A stretch of 25,604 nucleotides of DNA from Paulinella micropora (taxonomy: Eukaryota; Cercozoa; Imbricatea; Euglyphida). The stretch lies in assembly GCA_009731375.1 (NCBI GenBank), contig BJOX01000034.1, positions 1,205,986 to 1,231,589 on the forward strand, given 5' to 3'. The notes below the pieces were generated by a model. That model did no database searches and was not told where the DNA came from. It saw nothing but the letters and a program-made list of their open reading frames with translations. A program made the translations under genes and the position numbers. This document shows positions 12,296 to 19,784 of this stretch, piece after piece (the stretch's first letter is position 1; every line of letters starts with the position of its first letter).

Positions 12296-12305
12296 CATAT
12301 TTAAG
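12296..12305 (-). promoter_or_regulatory. Possible TATA-like element of the transposase gene
   Basis: The minus strand reads CTTAAATATG about 90 to 100 bp upstream of the preferred start codon. It is the only TATA-like word I see between the start and the right end of the element. The evidence is weak. Confidence 0.2.
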
Positions 12306-12434
12306 TCGCTTCTAGAAAAGCTATGACATTCTGGTTTTCACAGATAGCTTCCCCAACACGTAAATATTAAATTTGCAGCGTAGTACAACTTGTTTCGATT
12401 GGTATTTATGTTTTTATTCAACTCAAAAATTCAA

Positions 12435-12469
12435 ACCACTTTTGGGGATTGAAGCCACTTTTGGGGATT
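12435..12469 (+). repeat. Right subterminal tandem motif of piggyBac element
   Basis: ACCACTTTTGGGGATT lies at 12435-12450 and GCCACTTTTGGGGATT at 12454-12469, a period of 19 bp. They have the same strand sense as the left pair at 9638-9673. Confidence 0.85.
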
Positions 12470-12470
12470 G

Positions 12471-12484
12471 AAACCGGTTAAGGG
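12471..12484 (-). repeat. Right terminal inverted repeat of piggyBac element
   Basis: AAACCGGTTAAGGG on the plus strand is the exact reverse complement of the left end. Confidence 0.92.
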
Positions 12485-12488
12485 TTAA
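12485..12488. repeat. Target-site duplication TTAA, right of piggyBac
   Basis: TTAA directly follows the right GGG terminus and matches 9620-9623. Confidence 0.9.
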
Positions 12489-12891
12489 TAATATAATACT
12501 AATGCATAGATGTGAATAATAGTAATACTGATTGGATAACATCATATTATCATCCAGAACTTGATCATGTGAATACCGGGGTACCGGACCGAATTAATAC
12601 TATGATCATGATACTGCCAGTGTGTTAATTTTCTTCCAGTCAAGTCACGGTTTCAAGTTTTACATCCGAGTCTATTTTGAGCCTACGGTTCCGTTACTTC
12701 ATTATGATATTATAAGTTCCGTTTTATATGTTATCAACTGCCGCACCCGGCGTCCGACATAACTTAATATTGATTAATATTGATTCAACTTGAGACGGTT
12801 GAACTCAAGTTCATCATAGTATTTATTAAGTGATCTTGATTAATATTGATTAATATTGGTCCGAGATTAACATCATAAGACGGCTGATTAA
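12489..12891. other. AT-rich spacer between the two mobile elements
   Basis: I see no gene here. ATTAATATTGATT-like words recur near 12770-12860. There is one short inverted repeat, AACTTGAG at 12787-12794 pairing with CTCAAGTT at 12804-12811. The spacer ends in the TTAA that flanks the retrotransposon. Confidence 0.8.
12888..12891. repeat. Target-site duplication TTAA, LTR element, left
   Basis: TTAA directly precedes the LTR terminus and matches the TTAA at 23502-23505. Confidence 0.7.
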
Positions 12892-13128
12892 TGTAATGCC
12901 CCCAACGATAGCTCGTAAAAAGTCGGTAATACAACCAAACACAGTCCTCAAGAATGAGAATGATGTCTCGTTGTATTAGCTCAGTGAAGCCAAAAAGGAA
13001 AACGGCAACAGACCAGGAATAAAATGGCATCAGGTCCAATCCGGACAAATAATACTGAAAAACAAGCTGGTGCACCTGTCACCAGGAAAAGGTATTTTTT
13101 ACCGGCTATCCGGGGGGTGATGCCTACA
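12892..13128 (-). repeat. 3' LTR (237 bp)
   Basis: On the element strand it starts TGTAGGCATCACC and ends GGGGGCATTACA, with matching inverted tips. It appears identical to 23265-23501. A 62-residue open frame runs through both LTRs but has no recognisable features. Confidence 0.97.
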
Positions 13129-13130
13129 GT

Positions 13131-13140
13131 ACCCCCTCCC
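13131..13140 (-). promoter_or_regulatory. Polypurine tract (plus-strand DNA primer site)
   Basis: The element strand reads GGGAGGGGGT followed by AC and then the 3' LTR. A G-rich purine run directly upstream of the 3' LTR is the expected primer for second-strand synthesis. Confidence 0.75.
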
Positions 13141-13147
13141 GATTTTA

Positions 13148-13170
13148 TGACGGAAATAGCATTTTCGTCA
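13148..13170 (-). other. Stem-loop next to the polypurine tract
   Basis: TGACGGAAA (13148-13156) pairs with TTTTCGTCA (13162-13170) across a 5-base loop, nine pairs including one G-T. It lies 8 bp from the polypurine tract. Its role is unknown. Confidence 0.5.
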
Positions 13171-13972
13171 TACACCTTCTGATTTCTTTCTGCAAATAGT
13201 ATGCGCTATGGAGTCATGCCACACAGCGCATCGACCCACGGATAGACGCTAAAAGACGATAAATATATCCTCATACGGCACGTCAAAGCGGATTCTCTAG
13301 CCTTTCTTGTAAATTTTGAACTCCTTCCCCTCAATTTTTTTTTTTTTTTTTTTTTTTTTTCGGCAGTATGTCAAGAACAAACGTACAATTAATAAAAAAA
13401 TACAAGCAACGTGGTGCTGTAGTACGATTCCCCCTTTGATCTCCTTCTTCTTCTTATCATTATCATTATTATTATTATTATTCACAGGGAGATCGTAAGT
13501 ACATTGTCTTTTTTAATGACATACCCTTGTATAAGGCGGATATCCTATGATATAGTATTAGGGGGCCAGTCCTAATAGCTATATCCGAAGTCGAGGTGTA
13601 TGTACCCGACCCTGCGATATACCGACACAAGTAGAGATTGACCGTGCTCAGGTACGACAGTATATAATCTATCGTAAAAAATAATTTAATGAAAGTTTCA
13701 GAGAACATTTCATTTTCGAGAACATCATCCCAGGACTTGGAAAGGGTCATACCCGGGAACACCATCGCTCAATACACTAGCGATCCCCGTATACGGTGTA
13801 GTATCATCGTCGATCGACCTTTCGCACTCGTATGTTGCGATCGAATGCCAAGTTATATCACTGAGTCTTTTTAATATTCATATTGATAACTGATGATGCA
13901 TGATCAAATCATGATACGCCGTGGGCAATCAATCAGTTTATTTGAGACGCATAAAGAAAAATAGTTTCTTTG

Positions 13973-16900
13973 TCACTGCCTTCGTCGTCTGGCGCGGATT
14001 TCTTTGCCTGGTGGAGGACCACCAACAAAAGTCAGATCGAACTTTGACTGTTCGAGAATGTCCCAGATCTTATTAGGGATTCCGCCCAACGATAATTCAA
14101 AAGGGACATCAAGCACTCCTCTTGGCAGTGTCTGAATGGTCCACGCAGTGTAATCCTTGTCTCTGGGAGTAATTGTATCATCCCATGTCTCGAGACTTTT
14201 TGCGTCTTTATATACTGGCAGATAATGTCTTGCCTTTGGATCCTCAACCGGGTCCATACTTCTCCAGAACTGGAGTATCGGTTGTACTATCTTTGCGGCT
14301 GATGATATTTTGAGTGTCCGTGTGACACGCATCTGTCGTGGGACCGCCACGACCCGCATCAAGTATAAGTCTGAGAGAGTGTCATCAGCGACATGTTGTT
14401 CCGCTGGTCTCATCAGATAGAAAACATTTTTCACCCATGCGATGGTTGCTATCGCATCGCCTTCCTTCCATCGCTCATGGACAATCTCAACGTTGCCCGC
14501 GTTTGGGTCAGTGTCCGTCCCCTCCTCCTCCTGGTGGACGTCCTTTGATCTCATCGACCTCATCGCCTTCCTCGGTTGGTCGTTGATAAGATCATTCCGC
14601 GCTCTCCTTAGCTGCGCCTCTGTGATCTTCTCCTTCTTTCCGCTATGCTCTCGCGGAGACTTGGACTGAGTCCCCACCGCGCTTATGCGGTCAGTCTTCT
14701 CCTTGCTGTCCACCTCACTCTCCTCCTTCTCAGCTATCGGTGCCCGATAAGCATCGTCTTGGTCTATGCCAGCCTCCTTGTGGATGGGCGGCACCTCTTT
14801 GAAATCATCCTTCATCCGTTTTAACGCCTCCTCAACGGATTCATCTTCCAGTAAGAAGGGATCATACTTAATCAGCCTTCTTACATTCACAATTTGCACC
14901 TTCCCTCTACCCCTGATCTTGTAATTCAGAGGTCCCGTCTGTTCCATAATCTGATAAGGTCCTTTCCAGTGAGTGAACAGCTTAGAGCTGACTCCCTTCG
15001 GGACTTGAGGATGGTACAATAGTACAATATCCCCGACCTGGAACTTGATCTGATCCAAGTGCGCTTGTCGCACCCCTTCAGCATCAGTCTTTCGGCGCTC
15101 CGCCTCTCTATGCGCCCTGACTATTTGTTCCGCCTCCATCTTCACTCTAAGTCTCATCCCAAACAACTCATCCGCATCCGCCCAAGTGTCTTTTGGGTGA
15201 AGGAGCGAAGTCGGGATATCAGGCTCACGCCCATATACTAACTGATATGGCGAGATTGAGCTCTTCGAGCCTCCTAACGCCGTAGAGGGTAGACAGTTCA
15301 TTGCAAACGCAAATGATGGTGCTGCCTCGACCCATGCTCTTTGATTCTCCTTCTTCGTGCAATACATCTTTAGCGAGGCTTTGAGGGGTCTGTGTACCCG
15401 CTCGATTTTCCCATTTGCTCGCGGGTTATAGGCAGTAACATATTGCCATTTCATCCCGTAATACTTAGATAGTTTGTCGATGACCTCGTTATTAAAGTCC
15501 GAGCCTCGATCAGAACATATCTTTCTTGGTACTCCGATCTGTGAGATGATCCTATCGATCAGCGCCTCGGCCGTCGTCTTGCCGGTAACGTCTTTGACAG
15601 GGATGATCCACACATAGTTGGTGGCTCTGTCAATAGCCGTAAGGAGGTATTTGTAACCATCCTTCGATTCTGGGAAAGGTCCCACATGATCAATGTGTAT
15701 AAACTCAAACATCCCCGCATGAAGAGGAAATTCGCCAATCAGGCCGAAATTTGCCTTCAGTGGTGTTTTGTTTATCTTGCACGGGATGCATGCATCCACC
15801 GCCTGATCTATCTCCTCCTTCATCTTCTTCCACCAGAATCGCCTCGCTACGAACATATGAGTTCGTTGTCGACCCGGATGCGCCAAAAGTGGGCAATTGT
15901 GGGCTGCGACAAATATAAATCGTCTCAGACTCTCCGGTACCCAAAGGGTCCATTTGTCCGGCTGTGACGCATAGCGACCGTGAAGGCCCTTGTACCACAG
16001 TAGACCATCTCTCCATCCCATCTCCTTCATCTGATCTTTGATCGCTTTCGTCATCCGTAGCTCATCCGGGTTCTGATATAACTGTATCAGTTCTTTAAAC
16101 TCCGGATCTTGAGCCTGTTGTTGCCTCCATGCGGTAGGCGAGGCTATATGGATAGTACCATCTTCTAGCCGTACCCCGATTCTTTCCGGGTCATCGTCTA
16201 GGTCACTTCTCCGCTCTTGAGGAGGCTCCGCATAAACTTCCTGCGTCTCCTCTTCCTCTCTTATGTTCGCCTTCGCATTCTCATATACCTCATAGGACCA
16301 CTCAGCGTCCTCCTGGGTATGTAGCTCACAACATATCCCGTGATCCGGGCCTTGTGGACTGTACCGTAGACCTGTGCGGTCATATCGGACTCCACTCGCC
16401 ATCTCCATCGCCTCAATGTGGCTGACCTCATACACCTTGTCAGTGGACAAGTCTTCCATCTCCACCGTGGACACCAACGCCGATACTTCTGAGTTAAACT
16501 CTAGCCTAGAGAGGCTATCAGCGACCACATTTCGCTTTCCCGGTAGATGGACCATTGTAAAATCGAAACAAGACAAGAACGCTTGCCACCGCGCCAGCCG
16601 TCCCGTCTGTTCATGATTCATCAACCATAACAGGTTATGATGATCAGTTCTGACAGTAAATTGAGGTCCTCCCCACAAATACTCTCTGAGCCTCTTGAGG
16701 GCCCACACTACCGCCAACGCCTCTCTTTGCCTTGTGCAATAGTTTCTCTCCGCCGCACACAACTTCCTACTAATAAACATGATTGGGCGTAATTTCTTCT
16801 CCTCATCCTCTTGTTGTAATACAGCCCCAATCGCAAACTTAGATGCGTCTGTATCGACTACGAATTGTTTCGTAAAGTCGGGCATCGTTAACACCAGTCC

Positions 16901-18427
16901 TCCGTCTTTCGGGTCTTTGTAAATGAGATCTTTGAGCGCATGAAACGCTTGCAAAGCCTCTTCGTCCCACTTCTCAAAGTCTCCAAAATCTATCATTTTC
17001 TCCACTTTAGCCCGTGTTGCACCCCAATCGGGTATAAACTGGCTATAGTATTGCGCCATCGCAAGGAATGAGTGCAATTCAGTGCGGTTCTTCGGTATCG
17101 GTCGATTCATAATCTCCTCCCTCTTCTCTTTGGATATCGAGACTCGATTATGGGAGATCTCGTACCCTAAGTATGTCACACTCGTCTTGGCAAGTTGACA
17201 CTTCTTTAGATTGCACTTCAGGCCAAAAGCTCCGATGCGCCTGAATATATCGGACAAATGATCGATATGCTCCTCCATTGTGTTAGAGTATACGATAATG
17301 TCATCGATATAGCAAAATGCATATTCTCCCGCCTTCTGTCCCCGCCTTCTCATAAAGCCACCGTCAGACAAATCATCGTACTGACTGCTCAACATCTTCT
17401 GCATCGCCTTCTGGAAAAGTCCTGGGGCTTGCTTGAGGCCCATCGGAAGCACTTTCCATTGGTATATTTCCATACCCACCACAAACGCCGTCAGCCATCT
17501 GGACTTTTCCTCCAGTGGTATCTGCCAGAAGCCATTCTTAAGGTCAATGACCGAATAGAATTTTGCATTCCGCAGTACTCTCCTTCCTTCTTCTAATGTC
17601 GGGAGAGGATTTCTCTCTTCCTCCAGCACCTTGTTAACACGAGCATAGTTAACTGTCAGGCGCCATTCTCCTCCTGGCTTCGGCACTATTCTCGGTTGTG
17701 AGACTATTGGAGATGTTGATCTCTCAATAAAGTCCTCATTGAGCAGCTGTCTTGCTAGCTCCTCCGCTATCTTCGCCTCATGTATACTCAAATTCGCCCT
17801 TCGTGGTGCCGGTGACGGCTCCGCACCCGGTATTTTGTAAATAACCGCAGTGAAATCTTCAGGCTTGACACCACCTGCATGTGGAGGGTCAAAAATTTCC
17901 TTGTTCGCCTCTAATTTGGCTTTTAAAAGCTCCTTCTCCTTCTCCGTGCCTACTCCTTCTTCCAATATTTTCCGCGCCGCCTCTTGAAAATCTTCATCAG
18001 ACATCTGCTTATGTTGCTTGAGGGGTTCTCTGTCCTCCTCCAAGCCTAAGTCCTCTTCCGAGACATCATCTAGGCCCGTCTTTTCATACGTGACCGTGTC
18101 CGGCTCATCATCTTTACCGAGCTCCACCAGCATGTCAATGAGTCTCGCGTATTGCAAAGGAGCTTTACGGGTGTAAAAACCATCAAAGCATGTGAATGCT
18201 TGCGGTATCAATTTCAACTTGTCGAGGTCTCTGAGCTTCCGCTTGTATGCACTGCTCTGCTCACGAGTTCCCATACGACAAGCCACCACTAGCTGTTGCT
18301 TGCGAGAGGGTACCGGTATAGGATGATCAATAAGCCGGTCCCTTATTTCCTGCGCCCATATCGCCTTCTCATTATAGGATAATAGTATACGGCTTAATAT
18401 TTCCGAATAAAGTCCGTAAGTATTTCT
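13973..18427 (-). CDS. pol: Pol polyprotein: RT, RNase H, integrase (Ty3/gypsy type)
   Basis: This copies element RNA into DNA and integrates it. Residues are numbered from the GTG codon at 18289. RT spans about 165-370, with VIDL (Asp249), LPMGLKQAPGLFQ and YIDD (327-330), and a slightly longer linker before YIDD than usual. RNase H has Asp481 (DAS), Glu523, Asp549 and Asp591. The integrase zinc finger is H797-x6-H804-x29-C834-x2-C837, and the catalytic D867, D927, E963 show the D-x35-E spacing. A GPY/F-like segment (KGPYQI) lies near 1109-1114. A tail of about 290 residues, partly charged, is unrecognised and ends in an Arg-rich sequence before TGA. The frame is open back to 18427 and overlaps the protease frame by 56 nt in the +1 frame. 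The first ATG is at 18274, so expression by +1 frameshifting is more likely than independent initiation. All catalytic residues are present. Confidence 0.93.
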   Translation of the reverse strand, partial: RNTYGLYSEILSRILLSYNEKAIWAQEIRDRLIDHPIPVPSRKQQLVVACRMGTREQSSAYKRKLRDLDKLKLIPQAFTCFDGFYTRKAPLQYARLIDMLVELGKDDEPDTVTYEKTGLDDVSEEDLGLEEDREPLKQHKQMSDEDFQEAARKILEEGVGTEKEKELLKAKLEANKEIFDPPHAGGVKPEDFTAVIYKIPGAEPSPAPRRANLSIHEAKIAEELARQLLNEDFIERSTSPIVSQPRIVPKPGGEWRLTVNYARVNKVLEEERNPLPTLEEGRRVLRNAKFYSVIDLKNGFWQIPLEEKSRWLTAFVVGMEIYQWKVLPMGLKQAPGLFQKAMQKMLSSQYDDLSDGGFMRRRGQKAGEYAFCYIDDIIVYSNTMEEHIDHLSDIFRRIGAFGLKCNLKKCQLAKTSVTYLGYEISHNRVSISKEKREEIMNRPIPKNRTELHSFLAMAQYYSQFIPDWGATRAKVEKMIDFGDFEKWDEEALQAFHALKDLIYKDPKDGGLVLTMPDFTKQFVVDTDASKFAIGAVLQQEDEEKKLRPIMFISRKLCAAERNYCTRQREALAVVWALKRLREYLWGGPQFTVRTDHHNLLWLMNHEQTGRLARWQAFLSCFDFTMVHLPGKRNVVADSLSRLEFNSEVSALVSTVEMEDLSTDKVYEVSHIEAMEMASGVRYDRTGLRYSPQGPDHGICCELHTQEDAEWSYEVYENAKANIREEEETQEVYAEPPQERRSDLDDDPERIGVRLEDGTIHIASPTAWRQQQAQDPEFKELIQLYQNPDELRMTKAIKDQMKEMGWRDGLLWYKGLHGRYASQPDKWTLWVPESLRRFIFVAAHNCPLLAHPGRQRTHMFVARRFWWKKMKEEIDQAVDACIPCKINKTPLKANFGLIGEFPLHAGMFEFIHIDHVGPFPESKDGYKYLLTAIDRATNYVWIIPVKDVTGKTTAEALIDRIISQIGVPRKICSDRGSDFNNEVIDKLSKYYGMKWQYVTAYNPRANGKIERVHRPLKASLKMYCTKKENQRAWVEAAPSFAFAMNCLPSTALGGSKSSISPYQLVYGREPDIPTSLLHPKDTWADADELFGMRLRVKMEAEQIVRAHREAERRKTDAEGVRQAHLDQIKFQVGDIVLLYHPQVPKGVSSKLFTHWKGPYQIMEQTGPLNYKIRGRGKVQIVNVRRLIKYDPFLLEDESVEEALKRMKDDFKEVPPIHKEAGIDQDDAYRAPIAEKEESEVDSKEKTDRISAVGTQSKSPREHSGKKEKITEAQLRRARNDLINDQPRKAMRSMRSKDVHQEEEGTDTDPNAGNVEIVHERWKEGDAIATIAWVKNVFYLMRPAEQHVADDTLSDLYLMRVVAVPRQMRVTRTLKISSAAKIVQPILQFWRSMDPVEDPKARHYLPVYKDAKSLETWDDTITPRDKDYTAWTIQTLPRGVLDVPFELSLGGIPNKIWDILEQSKFDLTFVGGPPPGKEIRARRRRQ

Positions 18428-19781
18428 TCACTTCAGACAGTGAACGCGGCCACGTGGGCTCGTCACCCCAGAAATCAGTAATAAAACTTTTAATAGTTTC
18501 TGGTGGAGTATCCGGGATTCGCCCCGTTCTCCTTGGTACAAACGCCTCCCTTTTTTCTTCTCCTACTTTCGCATGGAAACAGTATCCGTTAGTAATATGG
18601 ACATCTGTTCCTACTCCTTCCGCGAATCTCGCCAACGACGGGCTTCTTTGTGCGACACATATAATCTCCTCCTTTCGCTTCTCGATTAAGTCATCAATAG
18701 ACTTTTTGTCCCAATGGCATGTCGGAACTGTGACAGTGCACACTTGGGATTCCCAATTGTCGGTCCAGGACAGTTCATCCGGTCTTACGACATGGGGGTG
18801 AACGTACACCTCAAGTGCCTCATGTGCGATGGCCATCTTTTTGTGATCCGTCGCTAGACTCAGCTCATAAGCCTCATAAGAGTCAGTAGCGTTGAAGGGA
18901 TCAATATCGTTCTCTTCTCCTCTTTTTACTCCATATATCACTCGCCGTGCGGCGCAATCAATCACAGCCCCCATCGTAGCCAATTGGTCATACGATAGTA
19001 ATATTGACCCGTGGTAACCGGGGACGACATAGAGGTCCATACGGTATACTCGTGCGGATTTCAATTTAAAGGTCAGTGTGATGATTCCCGTGATATCCGT
19101 CCGGCTGCTCACTCCTTTGAGAGTGCCCGTTGACTTTTTCATATTTCCGTCCACCCAGTCCCGGTATCGATTAAAAAACTTCCGGCCGACAATATTAATA
19201 TTCGCCATCGTATCATTACCAACTTTTAATATTGTCTTCAATGTTTCACAATAAAGTTCCGTATAACACAGAGCATCGGGCCTGTGTATATTGGCTGCGA
19301 GAACAAGAACTTTACGTTCCAAATTTTGGAGTCTTGTCTCTAAGTTTTTCAACTCCTCCTTCTTCTCCTCCTGCTTCACCTCATTAACATTTTTATTATT
19401 CTGCGGTACTGGTGCGTTTACTATTTGAGCGACATTGTCTTGTGGTACTTGAGTACACACATTGTCTTTTTGCTCGCCACCCGCCGCGACCGTAGACATT
19501 GAGTCTGTTCGTGGTTGTTTGCTTGGCCGAGGCGATACGTCTGCCATTGGCCTCCTCGCCTCCATCGCAAGTCTCGCCTTCCTATTTGCATCAGTTATCA
19601 TTGGTAACCGTGCTGTATGAACGGGTATGAGACTACCTTGGGGCTGCAGTCTCTGTGTACCCACATCTTTGTTTTCACATAGAGGAAGCGTTGGCCCAGT
19701 CTGCACAACAGCATTAGAAAGCACTGTGACTTTAGGGTTAAACTTCACAGTCTTCTCCTTCCTCTCTTCTTCCCCCTCCAG
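18372..19781 (-). CDS. Protease segment, in frame with gag after UGA
   Basis: The frame opens directly after the gag TGA (19784-19782), in the same frame, and ends at TAA (18374-18372). There is no early ATG, and a GTG at 19748 is the first conventional alternative start. Numbered from that GTG, residues 1-120 are Pro/Gln/Asn-rich. A charged, probably coiled-coil segment follows at about 124-150. A retropepsin-like domain spans about 165-275, with DTMANINIV (179-187) where the family has D-T/S-G-A-x-x-x-I, and PGYHGSILLSYDQL (243-256) with AVID as the C-terminal motif. The rest, to residue 458, is unrecognised. The third residue of the active-site triad is Met instead of Gly. It would be made as a Gag-protease read-through product. 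The assignment rests on motif order and position, and is moderately sure. Confidence 0.7.
   Translation of the reverse strand: MEGEEERKEKTVKFNPKVTVLSNAVVQTGPTLPLCENKDVGTQRLQPQGSLIPVHTARLPMITDANRKARLAMEARRPMADVSPRPSKQPRTDSMSTVAAGGEQKDNVCTQVPQDNVAQIVNAPVPQNNKNVNEVKQEEKKEELKNLETRLQNLERKVLVLAANIHRPDALCYTELYCETLKTILKVGNDTMANINIVGRKFFNRYRDWVDGNMKKSTGTLKGVSSRTDITGIITLTFKLKSARVYRMDLYVVPGYHGSILLSYDQLATMGAVIDCAARRVIYGVKRGEENDIDPFNATDSYEAYELSLATDHKKMAIAHEALEVYVHPHVVRPDELSWTDNWESQVCTVTVPTCHWDKKSIDDLIEKRKEEIICVAQRSPSLARFAEGVGTDVHITNGYCFHAKVGEEKREAFVPRRTGRIPDTPPETIKSFITDFWGDEPTWPRSLSEVKKYLRTLFGNIKPYTIIL
18375..18427 (-). other. Protease-pol overlap, required +1 frameshift window
   Basis: The protease frame ends at 18372, while the pol frame is open from just after a TGA at 18430-18428. 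Any programmed +1 shift must occur in this window. I do not recognise a classical Ty1 or Ty3 shift site in it. A sequencing indel is a possible alternative, but no long homopolymer lies here. Confidence 0.55.
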
Positions 19782-19784
19782 TCA
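19782..19784 (-). other. Candidate read-through UGA between gag and protease
   Basis: The context on the element strand is GAA TGA CTG GAG. The protease frame continues without another stop for 469 codons. UGA followed by C is a known leaky context. UGA does not appear inside the gag or pol frames, where Trp is written TGG, so general reassignment of UGA is unlikely. Confidence 0.6.

Larger units (their letters stand above)
9624..12484 (-). mobile_element. piggyBac-type DNA transposon (2861 bp)
   Basis: The element is bounded by TTAA at 9620-9623 and 12485-12488, the target duplication typical of piggyBac. It starts and ends with perfect 14-bp inverted repeats (CCCTTAACCGGTTT). Next to each end lie two tandem copies of a GCCACTTTTGGGGATY-like motif. 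The interior is filled by one transposase gene on the minus strand. A second TTAA lies 7 bp inside each end, so the true cut site could be the inner one, but the outer ends start with CCC as piggyBac ends usually do. Both ends look intact, while the transposase is frameshifted as given. Confidence 0.93.
13129..13972 (-). other. Long 3' non-coding region of the LTR element
   Basis: There are 844 bp between the pol stop codon and the 3' LTR. The region contains a 26-base T run on the plus strand (13335-13360, so A26 in the transcript) and a short ATT microsatellite (13456-13481). One 95-codon minus-strand frame (13478-13765) shows no recognisable motif and is not called as a gene. The position would suit an accessory or env-like gene, but none is seen. 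Confidence 0.7.

Noticed and set aside
12785-13075. A 96-codon minus-strand frame, with a shortened copy at 23245-23448
   Set aside because: It lies mostly within the LTR and is repeated because the LTR is. The portions outside the LTR differ, and no protein motif is seen.
13478-13765. 95-codon minus-strand frame between pol and the 3' LTR as a possible accessory or env gene
   Set aside because: No signal peptide, clear membrane anchor or family motif. Its length is compatible with chance in this region.
18289-18427. Independent initiation of Pol at GTG 18289 or ATG 18274
   Set aside because: The frame stays open upstream and overlaps the protease frame, which fits frameshift expression better. 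Independent initiation cannot be excluded.
19782-19784. The gag UGA as a sense codon because the host code is altered
   Set aside because: About 2,300 codons of gag and pol contain no internal UGA, and Trp is written TGG throughout. The pol and transposase frames also end in UGA.
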